Assembly: GCF_014451325.2 (NCBI RefSeq)
Contig: NZ_JACSCH020000002.1
Location: forward strand, 186,001 to 250,000
Direction of reading: 5' to 3'
Source of the DNA: Streptomyces sp. CB02980
GTDB taxonomy: Bacteria; Actinomycetota; Actinomycetes; Streptomycetales; Streptomycetaceae
Length of the DNA stretch: 64,000 nt
Part shown: positions 1 to 8,344 of the stretch, piece after piece
Position numbering within the stretch: position 1 is the first letter of the stretch
How the letters are laid out: the number at the start of each line of letters is the position of its first letter
The notes under the pieces: model-generated
Databases searched by the model: none
Seen by the model: the letters and a program-made list of their open reading frames with translations, nothing else
Told to the model about the DNA's origin: nothing
Made by a program: the position numbers and the translations under genes

Positions 1-1325
1 AGGGTCTCCAACTCGGCGACGGACTCCTCGGCGCCCGCCATGCCGCCGCCCCCGACGGCGTCGACGAGCCTGCCGACCCGCACGGCCACCTCGTGGGCGA
101 TGCCCTCGTTGCCGGGGAGCAGCGTCACGGCCGATCCGGGCTTGCGGGCGGGGGCGCCGTACCAGTGGGGCTTCAGGCCGGCGTGCACGGTGCCTTCGAG
201 GCGCGGGCCGAAGACGGGGTCGGCGGCGAGGGCGGAGAGATCCCGCCGGGACCGCTCGCCCCAGAAGCGCATCCGGGTCTCCGGGCCGGGGTCGACCACG
301 GTGACCCCGGCGGCCAGGCAGGCGTCCAGGACGTCGGCGTCGAAGCCCTGGTAGTGGTGGCGGGTGGTGTGCACGGTCACGGCCTCGCCCGCGGCCCGCA
401 GCCGCGGCCCGAGCCTGCCCACGAGGTCGAGGAACTCGGGCGGCAGTTGCTGGCGCGTGACTCCGCCGCCGGACGCGCGCGTGTACTGGTACATGTGGAC
501 GAAGTGGCCGACCCAGCGGTGCAGTCCGCCCTCGGGCACGATCCGTCCGGCCTCCATCACCTCCGTGGCGCCGCAGCCGATGAGGACCCGCAGCCAGGCC
601 CCGCCGTCGGTGACGCTCTCGGGGAAGACGTCGAGGAGTCCGGCGGCGATCTCGTCCGTCGGCGGGTGAGCCGTCAGGACCGGCTCGGCGCCGACGAGCA
701 GGGCGTCCGGCACGGACTTCTTCCGGGTGACCGACAGAATCTCGCCCACCACGCGCGCGACCTCCTCGTCCCCGTGCCCGGCGGCCTTGGCGGAGGCCCG
801 GACGCGGCGCACGAGGTCGGCCGGGAGATCGGCCTTCGAGCCGGCCCAGGCGGTCAGGAACGCCCCGAGCGCGGCGTACGCCTCGACGGGTTCGAGCGAC
901 TCGGCGAGGAACTTCTGATGGGCCCCGAACTCCTTGGCGGGCATGGCCCCGCCCCGGGCGAACAACAGCCCGTTGACCCGGCGGTAGGCCGGATCCACGG
1001 CCAGCCCGTGCTCGGCCTCGGCGGCCCGCGCGGCCACATAGGCCCGACCGCCGGGGCGGCTCCCGTAACCGATCAGCCGATGCCCGACGGTGTCCCAGAA
1101 CCACGGCAGGTGCGCGGTGGGCAACTGCCGCGCCCGCCACGCCATGGCGTCGACGAACGCGCCGGGCTTCGTCCAGCACCGGTTGAGCTCGGCCCCCATG
1201 GCCTCGTTGAGGTCACGGGCCGCCGCGGCGGCGTCCGGATCATGGGCGGCGACCCATTCGGCGTACGTGGTCGAGATGTGCGTGCTGCCCTTGGCGGGCA
1301 CCAGGGCTTCGAGCGAGGCGATCAT
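1..1325 (-). CDS. Unrecognised protein, C-terminus cut by window edge
   Basis: An open frame on the minus strand starts at the ATG at 1325 (MIASLEALVPAKG...) and runs without a stop to the left edge, giving at least 441 residues. The product looks soluble, with no signal peptide or membrane segment. Notable segments are a Trp-rich stretch near residue 70 (RTWFWDTVGHRLIGYG) and HTTRHHYQGFDADVLDACL near residue 320. I recognise no family and infer no function. It lies 140 bp downstream of another unrecognised minus-strand gene, with a hairpin in between, so co-transcription is possible but not assured. Codon bias is normal for the window. Confidence applies to it being a gene, not to a role. 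Confidence 0.72.
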   Translation of the reverse strand, partial: MIASLEALVPAKGSTHISTTYAEWVAAHDPDAAAAARDLNEAMGAELNRCWTKPGAFVDAMAWRARQLPTAHLPWFWDTVGHRLIGYGSRPGGRAYVAARAAEAEHGLAVDPAYRRVNGLLFARGGAMPAKEFGAHQKFLAESLEPVEAYAALGAFLTAWAGSKADLPADLVRRVRASAKAAGHGDEEVARVVGEILSVTRKKSVPDALLVGAEPVLTAHPPTDEIAAGLLDVFPESVTDGGAWLRVLIGCGATEVMEAGRIVPEGGLHRWVGHFVHMYQYTRASGGGVTRQQLPPEFLDLVGRLGPRLRAAGEAVTVHTTRHHYQGFDADVLDACLAAGVTVVDPGPETRMRFWGERSRRDLSALAADPVFGPRLEGTVHAGLKPHWYGAPARKPGSAVTLLPGNEGIAHEVAVRVGRLVDAVGGGGMAGAEESVAELET

Positions 1326-1442
1326 GTCTGGATCGTCGCACGCACCACTGACACGCCCGAAACAGCGGGTGTTCACCGCCGAGACGCCGTCGAGACGGGG
1401 CACGCCTCCGCACGTCCTCGTCCGGCCGGGCTCACCACCGAA

Positions 1443-1462
1443 CGGGCTCCCGCCGGAGCCCG
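1443..1462 (-). terminator. Hairpin just after the 1466-3790 gene
   Basis: CGGGCTC (1443-1449) and GAGCCCG (1456-1462) form a perfect 7-bp stem with a 6-nt loop. It begins 4 bp past the stop codon of the minus-strand gene upstream. There is no U-tract, as is usual for actinomycete terminators. Confidence 0.5.
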
Positions 1463-1465
1463 GGG

Positions 1466-3790
1466 TCACCGATCGCCCGGCTCCGACGGCCCGCCGCACA
1501 GCCAGTGGCTGCCCGTGGTGGTCCAGCCGGTCAGTCTGCGGGCTCGTCCCGCGTCCGCCGTACCGTCGGCGGCGAAGGACCCGCCGTCGGCGACCAACCG
1601 CAGCCCCACCAGGGCCGGTGCCAGCCGGGCGGCCACGTGCGCGGGGTGGCCCGCCGCCTCCTCACGCGTCCAGGCCAGGACCGCGGCCGCCTCTCCCTCG
1701 TCGCACAGGGACAGGTGGAACAGCATCTGCCGCCAGGCGTACGCCCCGTCCTTGACCGTGCCGAGCGGGCGCTGCTCGTGGTGTGCCCGTCCCGTCAGAC
1801 GGCACACCGTGACGAAGCAACGCCGGGCCAGGTCCGCCCAGCCGGTGGCGGGCGCGATGCCGACGCGGTGGACCAGGGTGGCGAGGTTGTGGGTCGTCAG
1901 GATCTGGGCTTGCTCGATGACCGTGCCGTTCTCCGCGACGCTCCCGAAGACTCCCGCGCCGGCCCGCTCCCGGCACAGTGCGGCGAACTCCGGTGCGTCC
2001 ACCGCGGCCTTGTGCCGGGTCGCCCCGCGTCCGGGACCGCCGTCGGCGAGGGCACGTACGGCCGCGTAGTCGATGCCGTAGTACCGCTCGTACAGCGATC
2101 CGCCGCCGAGAAGCTCCCCGGCCACCACCGCTGCGGCCTGGAACTTCGGGCTGAAGGTGCCCATGAAGATGTCCGCGGCCAGTTCTTCGACCAGCGGGGC
2201 GTCCAGGTCGGTCCGGCGGGCGAGGACGGCGAGTTCACGGACGAGCGGGTTGGGCAGCAGGGTGCCGGGGAAGCCGCCCACGGCGACCTCCGCGAGCCGG
2301 CGCAGCGTCGTGTGCGCGGAGGCACGCACGCGCGTGTCCGAGGCCCGCTGTGCCGACACCGCGCGGACCCAGGGCAGTTCCTCGGGCTTGATCTGCCGCT
2401 CCAGGTTGAGCATCAGGAGCGAGCGGCGGTTCCGGAACGCCCGGTAGTTCGCGGCCGTCAGCGCGCGCAGCGGCGCGTCCCGGTAGGCCGCGGCGGTCTC
2501 GGCGGCGACGAGCTGGGGAACCAGCTCGGCCATCACCTCGGCGGAGGGCACCACGCCGAGCTCCACCAGGGTGGGGAGCGGCGCGCTCCGCGCCGTCCCG
2601 ACCACGCGGCGGATCGCGGGCGGCACGGCGGTCCCGGCGGGCAGGCGCGCCCCCCGCTGCTCGGCCTCGGTCACCGGGGCGACGAGTGAGGTCACGTCGA
2701 CCGCGCCGGTCTGCTGCGGGAGCCCGGACATCCGGTGGGCGACGAGGTGTGCGATGTCCTGGTGGGAGGGCAGGGCGGCCTGGGCCGCCTGGGCGCTCCG
2801 CACCGCCGTGTGCCGTTCCGAGCCGGGCAGGCCCCTCTTGCGGACCATCGAAGTGACGGCGTGCCGCAGCAGCCCGAGTCGCCGCGCGTCGAGCGGGCGC
2901 CCGGCCGTCGTCTCCTCCAAGGCCCCGCGCAGGATGCCGGGGTTGCCCTTGGGGTCGCGGTGTCGGCCGCACAGGGTGTGCTCCCGGGCCAGGGCCCGGT
3001 AGCGGTCGAGGAGGGCGGCGCCGCGCTCGTGCCATCCGGTGCCGGGTGCGCGGTCGAGGACCCGGTGGTCGGGGCCGGCCGTCTCCAGCCAGTGCCCGAG
3101 CAGCTCGTCCTCGAAGGGCCGCCAGACGCCGTGCGCCTCGCGCTGGGTCTCGACGGCGAGATGGGGGCCGCGGGCGGCCAGCGTGGCTCCGGCCTCCGCG
3201 ACCGTACGGCGGTGTACGGCGTCGGTGTCGGGCGCCGGGGAGGCGGTCGGGCGCGGGGTGAACCGCAGCGTGGCCGCGAACGCGCCGATCTCCCGTACGA
3301 GTTCGAGGGCCGCGTCGGGTTCCCCGGCCCGTACGAGCCAGGCCACGGTGAGCAGCGCGGCCTCCTCGGGGACGATCACCTCATAGCAGGTGCTGTCGAG
3401 GAGGGTCCACAGCTCCGCGAGGCCCTCCTCGGTGAGGCAGTGGGCGAAGAGGGCTTCCCTGTCCTCCGGTACGCCGGCCTTCCGGGCCGCCTCGGCCTCG
3501 TACGGCAGGAGAGGGCCGCCGGCGCGGGCCGCGCCCGTGGCGAAGCCCCCGTGCAGCACCTCGGGGGTCACCCAGGCGGGCAGTCCGCGCACCGGTGTCC
3601 GCGAGCCGATCCGCAGCGTGCCGTCGGCCATGCCCGCGAGCACGCTGTGCCAGCCGCCGGCCTTCTCCTCGGCACGCGCCCGCGTGGCGGGGTCCGTGTG
3701 GCGGAGCGCGGTGACGAAGGCACGGGCCAGCCGCCCCTCCGCGTAGGAGCGCGACGCGATCGGAAGCTGCTTGTCAGCGTGTGTGTCCAT
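1466..3790 (-). CDS. Large unrecognised cytoplasmic protein (774 aa)
   Basis: This reads MDTHADKQLPIASRSY... from an ATG at 3790. The frame stays open upstream to 4174, but that would cross the tRNA-like gene at 3794-3865 and the lacI promoter, so the ATG at 3790 is preferred. It has no convincing Shine-Dalgarno, and an internal start is possible. The product is soluble and rich in Ala, Arg and Leu. A distinctive run TTHNLATLVHRVGI near residue 635 and AYRDAPLRALTAANYRAFRNRR near residue 440 are the best search handles. I do not recognise the family. It is probably functionally linked to the unrecognised gene that follows on the same strand. Confidence 0.72.
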   Translation of the reverse strand: MDTHADKQLPIASRSYAEGRLARAFVTALRHTDPATRARAEEKAGGWHSVLAGMADGTLRIGSRTPVRGLPAWVTPEVLHGGFATGAARAGGPLLPYEAEAARKAGVPEDREALFAHCLTEEGLAELWTLLDSTCYEVIVPEEAALLTVAWLVRAGEPDAALELVREIGAFAATLRFTPRPTASPAPDTDAVHRRTVAEAGATLAARGPHLAVETQREAHGVWRPFEDELLGHWLETAGPDHRVLDRAPGTGWHERGAALLDRYRALAREHTLCGRHRDPKGNPGILRGALEETTAGRPLDARRLGLLRHAVTSMVRKRGLPGSERHTAVRSAQAAQAALPSHQDIAHLVAHRMSGLPQQTGAVDVTSLVAPVTEAEQRGARLPAGTAVPPAIRRVVGTARSAPLPTLVELGVVPSAEVMAELVPQLVAAETAAAYRDAPLRALTAANYRAFRNRRSLLMLNLERQIKPEELPWVRAVSAQRASDTRVRASAHTTLRRLAEVAVGGFPGTLLPNPLVRELAVLARRTDLDAPLVEELAADIFMGTFSPKFQAAAVVAGELLGGGSLYERYYGIDYAAVRALADGGPGRGATRHKAAVDAPEFAALCRERAGAGVFGSVAENGTVIEQAQILTTHNLATLVHRVGIAPATGWADLARRCFVTVCRLTGRAHHEQRPLGTVKDGAYAWRQMLFHLSLCDEGEAAAVLAWTREEAAGHPAHVAARLAPALVGLRLVADGGSFAADGTADAGRARRLTGWTTTGSHWLCGGPSEPGDR

Positions 3791-3793
3791 AAG

Positions 3794-3865
3794 CCGACGT
3801 GGCGGGTTCCGCCCCCGCGCCCTCCGGGTCCCGAGCCCGGCGCTCTGCTGCTGAGCTACACGTCG
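3794..3865 (-). tRNA. Degenerate tRNA-Pro(CGG)-like gene
   Basis: On the minus strand a full cloverleaf can be drawn over 72 nt. The acceptor stem CGACGTG/CACGTCG is perfect, with C1:G72 as in bacterial tRNA-Pro. The D stem is GCTC/GAGC, the anticodon stem CCGGG/CCCGG, the variable loop 5 nt and the T stem GCGGG/CCCGC. The anticodon loop CTCGGGA gives anticodon CGG (proline), with U33 kept. However, the D loop is only AGCAGCA, with no GG pair. The T loop GGCGGAA lacks TTC, and the discriminator is G rather than A. No CCA is encoded. The tertiary elbow contacts are therefore missing, so it is either a pseudo-tRNA or a divergent tRNA-like RNA. It lies 3 bp upstream of the start of the next minus-strand gene. 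Confidence 0.6.
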
Positions 3866-3940
3866 TAGGGCCCTGACGCTAGTCAGCCCGCCGGAGGGGC
3901 GGCAACGGGGTTTCGCCGGGGAGGTGAGAGACGTTCCCTC

Positions 3941-3954
3941 TGGGAGCGCTCTCA
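3941..3954. promoter_or_regulatory. CebR-like operator upstream of lacI
   Basis: TGGGAGCGCTCTCA differs at one position from the CebR consensus TGGGAGCGCTCCCA. It sits 129 bp ahead of the LacI-type regulator, suggesting autoregulation. Two related palindromes lie at 8140 and 8293. Confidence 0.7.
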
Positions 3955-4082
3955 GAGGGTGGGGGCTACAGATATCCTGATCCGCACGACAACGCACACC
4001 ACACGACAACGCACACCGCGCGTCACCGCACACCGCACGCCACACGCCCCAGCCCCACCCACGCAGCCGAGGAGCGCACGCC

Positions 4083-5108
4083 TTGCCCGAGCAGACCACG
4101 GGGCCCCGCCCCACGCTGGAAGCCGTCGCCGCTCGCGCCGGCGTGTCCCGCGCCACGGCCTCGCGGGTCGTCAACGGGGGCGCCGGCGTACGGCCTCCGC
4201 TGGTCGAGAAGGTGCGCAGGGCGGTCGACGAGCTCGGTTACGTGCCGAATCACGCGGCCCGCACCCTGGTCACCCGGCGCAACGGCGCCGTGGCGGTGAT
4301 CATCGCGGAGCCCGAGTTCCGGATCTTCTCGGACCCGTTCTTCGAGCAGCAGGTACGGGGCATCAGCCGGGAGCTGACCGCGCACGACGCCCAGCTGGTG
4401 CTGCTGTGGGTGGAGGGTCCGGGGGATCACGACCGGATCGCCCGCTATCTCGGGGGCGGGCACGTCGACGGCGCGCTGGCCTTCTCGCTGCACAACGACG
4501 ACGCCCTGCCGGCGGTCATCGACCGGACCCGTATCCCGGTGGTGTACGGCGGGCGGCCGGCTCCCGGTACGAGTCCGACCGTGCCGTTCGTCGACTGCGA
4601 CAACCGCGGGGGCGCCCGTGAGGCGGTGCGGCATCTGGTGGATCTCGGCCGCCGGAACATCGCCCACATCTCCGGGCCGGACGATCAGACGTCCGCGCTC
4701 GACCGGCTCCACGGCTATCGCGACGTTCTGGTCGACGCCGATCCCACCCTGCTGTCCCGGGGCGACTTCACCGAGGAGAGCGGCGCTCGCGCGATGGCGG
4801 ACCTGCTCGACCGGCGGCCCGACCTCGACGCCGTGTTCGTGGCCAACGACCTGATGGCGTCGGGTGCGTTGCTGACGCTGCGCGAGCGTGGTGTGCGGGT
4901 GCCGGAGGACGTGGCGGTCGTCGGATTCGACGACATGGCCTCGGTGGTGCGCAGGACGTCCCCGCCCCTGACCACCGTGCACCAGGACATCGAGGACATG
5001 GGCCGGCTGATGGTGAAGCTGCTGATGCGGCTGCTCGACGGGACCGGCCCCGCGACCCCCGCGTCCGTCATCACTCCGACGTCGCTCGTGCTCCGCGACT
5101 CGGCCTGA
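4083..5108 (+). CDS. LacI-family repressor, CebR type
   Basis: A 341-residue LacI-family protein. The N-terminal helix-turn-helix (residues about 10-31, LEAVAARAGVSRATASRVVNGG region) and hinge are followed by a periplasmic-binding-type effector domain to the end (VVGFDDM, PPLTTVHQD near the C-terminus). The start is the TTG at 4083, with GAGG about 10 nt upstream. It is encoded beside a beta-1,3-glucanase and a sugar importer/beta-glucosidase operon. A CebR-like palindrome precedes this gene and both neighbouring promoters. By analogy with CebR it should repress them until a short beta-glucan oligosaccharide is bound; the ligand (cellobiose or laminaribiose type) is inferred. A strong hairpin follows the stop. 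Confidence 0.9.
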   Translation: MPEQTTGPRPTLEAVAARAGVSRATASRVVNGGAGVRPPLVEKVRRAVDELGYVPNHAARTLVTRRNGAVAVIIAEPEFRIFSDPFFEQQVRGISRELTAHDAQLVLLWVEGPGDHDRIARYLGGGHVDGALAFSLHNDDALPAVIDRTRIPVVYGGRPAPGTSPTVPFVDCDNRGGAREAVRHLVDLGRRNIAHISGPDDQTSALDRLHGYRDVLVDADPTLLSRGDFTEESGARAMADLLDRRPDLDAVFVANDLMASGALLTLRERGVRVPEDVAVVGFDDMASVVRRTSPPLTTVHQDIEDMGRLMVKLLMRLLDGTGPATPASVITPTSLVLRDSA

Positions 5109-5144
5109 GTCGGCGGACGGGGAGGGCGGGAGAGCACACGGGAC

Positions 5145-5176
5145 GGCGGGCCGGGTGAGGAGGAACCCGGCCCGCC
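5145..5176. terminator. Bidirectional terminator between lacI and GH81
   Basis: GGCGGGCCGGGT (5145-5156) pairs perfectly with ACCCGGCCCGCC (5165-5176) around an 8-nt loop. It lies in the 95-bp gap between two convergent genes and can serve both. Confidence 0.8.
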
Positions 5177-5203
5177 GCTCCGTTCCCCGAGGGGCTCGGA
5201 CGG

Positions 5204-7981
5204 TCAGTCGTACGGGATGACCACCACCGACCGGTCCGTGCCCGTCTGGACGCGCGAGTCGCCGTTGCCGATCGCGCTCCAGACCTCCAGGCGCACCGTG
5301 CCGCCCGTCAGGTTGCCGAGTGTTCCGGTGGCGGACTTGAGGCCGCGGGACTGGGCGTACTCCTCCCAGCCGGTCACCGGGTCGGTGGCGAAGTAGTGGT
5401 ACGTCTCCGTCCGTTCGAAGGTGCCGTCACCGGTGAGGTCGTAGCTGATCCGGGCCTGCTGGCCGAGGCCGACGGCCGTGCCGGCGTCGACCTGGAGGCG
5501 GAAGGCGGTGGAACCGCCCGCCTTCAGCGTGCCGTTCACTCCCCTGGCCTCGTAGACGACGGGCCGGCTGGGGGTGCCGTCGTGGTTGCCGCCCTGCGCG
5601 GAGAGGACGGTGTCGCTGCCCGCCGTGGCGCCGGTGGCCGTGGTGAGCGCGCCGCCCGTGCGGAGCTGGAAGGTGTTGCCCGTGGACGGCTCCGGGTCCG
5701 GGTCGGGATCGGTGCCGCCCGTCCCCGTGCCGGTGGCGGTGGAACGTGCGGGGACGGAGAGGGACTTGCCGTCGGAGAAGGTGACGGTACGGGCGGTGGC
5801 ACCGTGGTTGTGGGCGACGTACGTCCGAGTGCCGCCCTTGCTGAAGACGGCGGAGGTGGGGAGGGATCCGGTGACCGTCGCGTCGGGGGCGCCGAGTGTG
5901 TCGAGTGCGGTGAGCCAGTGGTAGGTGTGGGCCCTGGACTCGCCCGCCTCCGGGGTGTAACCGGCGTTGCCCGCGTCCCACTTGGCCTTGGCCGCGGCCG
6001 GGTCGGCGAAGGACTGGAACTCCCAGAGGATGTCGCGCCATTCGACGGCGGGGCCGGGGTTCTCCCGTTCCATCTCGGCGATGTTGCGGCGGACGGCGTC
6101 CTTGTGGCCACCGAGGTGGAGCGAACCGCCGGTCACCGGGAGGACGTTGATGCCGTGGATCTCCTCGGGGTTGGCGGTCCACCAGGTGGCGTAGGCGGCT
6201 CCGCTGCCCCAGACCATGCCTGCGGTGTCGTGCTGGAAGGCGCCGGGGAAGACCTGCTGGTCGGCGTCGAACCAGTACTGGGCGATGGCCTCGCCCTCGG
6301 TGGTGAGCAAGTACGTTCCGAGGTCGCGGAGTTGGGTGTTGCCGGTGGCCGAGCCCCAGAGGACGAGGGCGGCGCTGAGGTTGGTCGACTCGGAGGAGGA
6401 CTCCTGGTTGTTGCCGGCGGCGAAGCCCTGGTGTCCGCTGGCCCAGCTGTGTCCGGCGTAGACGTCGAAGCCGCGGAGGAACGGGAAGGCGGTGTCGGTG
6501 CGGCTGGGGTTCGCGGTGTCGCGGACCAGGGTCTTCACCATCGCGCCCCAGGCGGAGTCCGCCGCCCAGCCCGCGTCGTACTGGGCGACGATCGCGGCGG
6601 CGTACACGTAGTAGCCGTAGTGGAAGTGGTGGTCGTTGAGTTCGGTGTCGCTGCCGTACGAGGCCGGGTAGCCGGTGAGGGTCTTCCAGGCCGTGTCGTA
6701 CGAGAACTCGTTGGCGCCACCGGCCGTGAACCAGTCCTGGAGCCGGCCCTTGATCTGGCCGAGGAGCTTGTCGCGGAGCGCGGTCTCGCCGATCTGGTCG
6801 GCGAGCGGGACCAGTTGGGCGAGCTTGCCGAGGGCCTTGCCGGTCCAGTAGGTGTCGACGGCCCCGGAGAACGGGTCGGCGGAGTTCGCGACCTCGTTCA
6901 GATAGTTGCGCAGACGGGCGGTGTCGACGCCGCTGCCGCCCGGCAGTCCGGGCAGGGTGGCGGCCGCCTTCTGACTGGTGGTGAAGGAGGCCGACTCCCG
7001 GACCTTCATGGTGCCGCGGGGCGAGACGTAGGTGTACGGGGTGAGCGGGTCGGTGGTGTTCAGCCACTGGTGGCGGTAGAGCGCCTGGAGGGTGCCGCGC
7101 TCGGTGCCCTCCTTCGCCTCGGTGGTGAGGGCGTAGGTGGCGCGGACGGCGCCGGCGTCGTAGCTCCAGTTCACGGTGGATCCGGTGACGAAGCTGTAGG
7201 CGTACTTGCGGTAGGTGGCGAGCGCGTCCGGGGAGGGCAGGACGGCGACGGAGAAGTAGTCCTTGCCGCCGAGCCCGGCGGTGATGCTGGAGCCGGAGAC
7301 GGTCCAGTCGGTGCCGCTGGGCGCGAAGAGGGCGTAGTGGTGGCCCGCGACGGTGATGCCGAGCACGTTGCCCTGGTCGGCGAAGACGGCGGGCGCGCCG
7401 GCGGTGGTGATCCGGGCGTCGCCGCCGGTGCCCTTGGCGTACACGAAGGGCATGCCGTGGCCGATGGTGGTGCGCAGGGTGCGGGCGCCGTCGGACCAGT
7501 AGGGGGTGACGGTCCAGTCGGACCAGGCGTCGGCCTTGGTGTCGGGCGAGTTGAGCCCCGTGAGGCCCAGGGTGAGGTCGGCCTTGTGGGCGAACTCGTA
7601 CTGACGCCCGTCGCCGACGATGGCGGGGGTGGTCGGGTAGCCGAGTTCGAGGCCGCCGGCGACGGCCTGATAGGTGAGCGGATGGCCGTACATGGGAGTG
7701 GAGTACGGGTTGTCCCCGTAGCGCTGGAAGGCGAGGGAGGACCACCAGTCGTTGGTGGGGACCGGCTTGCCCTGGGCGGCGGCGGTGACCTTGGGGGTGA
7801 CCGGGGCGCCGGTGTTGGTGGTGGGGCCGGAGGTTCCGGCGGGACGGGTGTCGGAGTAGCTTCCGGCGCCCGTGGGGACGGTCGCCGCTGCCGCGGGGGC
7901 GGCGGCGGGGCCGAGTCCCAGGACGGCGAGGGCGGAGACCAGGACCAGCGCGGCGGCCGGCCTTGTGCGGGGGGCTGGCAT
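5204..7981 (-). CDS. Secreted GH81 endo-beta-1,3-glucanase with C-terminal module
   Basis: 925 residues from the ATG at 7981; GAGGTG 9 nt upstream fixes this start, although the frame is open much further. A signal peptide (about residues 1-35, ending in an Ala-rich site) precedes the GH81 catalytic region. That region contains NDWWSSLAF near residue 80, the acid motif ELNDHHFHYGYY near 450, and NNQESSSESTNL near 523 holding the catalytic glutamates. A Thr/Pro/Asp-rich linker near residue 765 leads to a C-terminal beta-rich module (about 775-925) resembling a beta-1,3-glucan-binding domain such as CBM56; that last call is tentative. The enzyme should cleave laminarin- or callose-type glucan outside the cell, supplying oligosaccharides to the divergent importer. 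A CebR-like palindrome lies upstream. Confidence 0.93.
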   Translation of the reverse strand: MPAPRTRPAAALVLVSALAVLGLGPAAAPAAAATVPTGAGSYSDTRPAGTSGPTTNTGAPVTPKVTAAAQGKPVPTNDWWSSLAFQRYGDNPYSTPMYGHPLTYQAVAGGLELGYPTTPAIVGDGRQYEFAHKADLTLGLTGLNSPDTKADAWSDWTVTPYWSDGARTLRTTIGHGMPFVYAKGTGGDARITTAGAPAVFADQGNVLGITVAGHHYALFAPSGTDWTVSGSSITAGLGGKDYFSVAVLPSPDALATYRKYAYSFVTGSTVNWSYDAGAVRATYALTTEAKEGTERGTLQALYRHQWLNTTDPLTPYTYVSPRGTMKVRESASFTTSQKAAATLPGLPGGSGVDTARLRNYLNEVANSADPFSGAVDTYWTGKALGKLAQLVPLADQIGETALRDKLLGQIKGRLQDWFTAGGANEFSYDTAWKTLTGYPASYGSDTELNDHHFHYGYYVYAAAIVAQYDAGWAADSAWGAMVKTLVRDTANPSRTDTAFPFLRGFDVYAGHSWASGHQGFAAGNNQESSSESTNLSAALVLWGSATGNTQLRDLGTYLLTTEGEAIAQYWFDADQQVFPGAFQHDTAGMVWGSGAAYATWWTANPEEIHGINVLPVTGGSLHLGGHKDAVRRNIAEMERENPGPAVEWRDILWEFQSFADPAAAKAKWDAGNAGYTPEAGESRAHTYHWLTALDTLGAPDATVTGSLPTSAVFSKGGTRTYVAHNHGATARTVTFSDGKSLSVPARSTATGTGTGGTDPDPDPEPSTGNTFQLRTGGALTTATGATAGSDTVLSAQGGNHDGTPSRPVVYEARGVNGTLKAGGSTAFRLQVDAGTAVGLGQQARISYDLTGDGTFERTETYHYFATDPVTGWEEYAQSRGLKSATGTLGNLTGGTVRLEVWSAIGNGDSRVQTGTDRSVVVIPYD

Positions 7982-8139
7982 GTACGGCACCTCATGTCGT
8001 TCGCGACGAGTGGGGCACGGAGGGGATGCGCGGGGCGGGATGCGCGAGGAGAGGGGTCGAGCTCGCAGCGGACGCCGGGCGAACGCCGCGAGAGATGCGG
8101 AGGAATGCAGAGGGATGGAGAGAGATGGAGAGGGATGCG

Positions 8140-8153
8140 AGAGAGCGCTCTCA
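8140..8153. promoter_or_regulatory. CebR-like operator for GH81 gene
   Basis: AGAGAGCGCTCTCA contains a perfect 12-bp palindrome (GAGAGCGCTCTC, 8141-8152) centred like the other two sites. It lies about 160 bp upstream of the GH81 start. Confidence 0.72.
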
Positions 8154-8292
8154 AGACGCCGGAAACGTAAAACCGCCGAAACACGTGTGTCAAGAGATTG
8201 AACACAGGCCGGACTTGACGGCCCTTCCCGTCCGTTACGCCTTCGAGCCTTGACGGATGGGCTCCACCCCAGGCACGCTCCCCCCGCATGCT

Positions 8293-8306
8293 TGAGAGCG
8301 CTCTCA
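8293..8306. promoter_or_regulatory. CebR-like operator for sugar ABC operon
   Basis: TGAGAGCGCTCTCA is a perfect 14-bp palindrome, 38 bp upstream of the ATG of the sugar-binding protein gene. That is a typical position for promoter or early-transcript blockage. Confidence 0.8.
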
Positions 8307-8344
8307 GTCGCTCTCGTTCGTTCCGGAGCCAAGGGAGGCTTCCC

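Larger units (their letters stand above)
7982..8344. other. Divergent control region of GH81 and sugar importer
   Basis: This 363-bp gene-free stretch holds two GAGCGCTC palindromes (8140-8153 and 8293-8306), one for each divergent gene. It also holds the ribosome-binding sites (GAGGTG on minus at 7988-7993; GGGAG on plus near 8333). A purine-rich iterated tract of GAGATGGAGAGGGATG-like units runs from about 8091 to 8142. On the GH81 transcript this tract would be a long pyrimidine-rich leader. Confidence 0.75.

Noticed and set aside
93..2069. 658-aa plus-strand open frame
   Set aside because: It lies antisense to two minus-strand genes whose products look far more protein-like; a GC-skew shadow typical of this genome.
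3794..3865. tRNA on the plus strand
   Set aside because: Only the minus strand gives D-arm-like GCTC...GAGC in the right order and a proline-type anticodon loop.
3791..4174. Upstream extension of the 774-aa gene to an ATG at 4174 (902 aa)
   Set aside because: It would translate the tRNA-like gene, the lacI operator and part of lacI in antisense; the extra sequence is not protein-like.
8288..8344. ATG at 8288 as start of the sugar-binding lipoprotein
   Set aside because: It would place the operator palindrome inside the gene and push the signal peptide inward; the ATG at 8345 has the ribosome-binding site.
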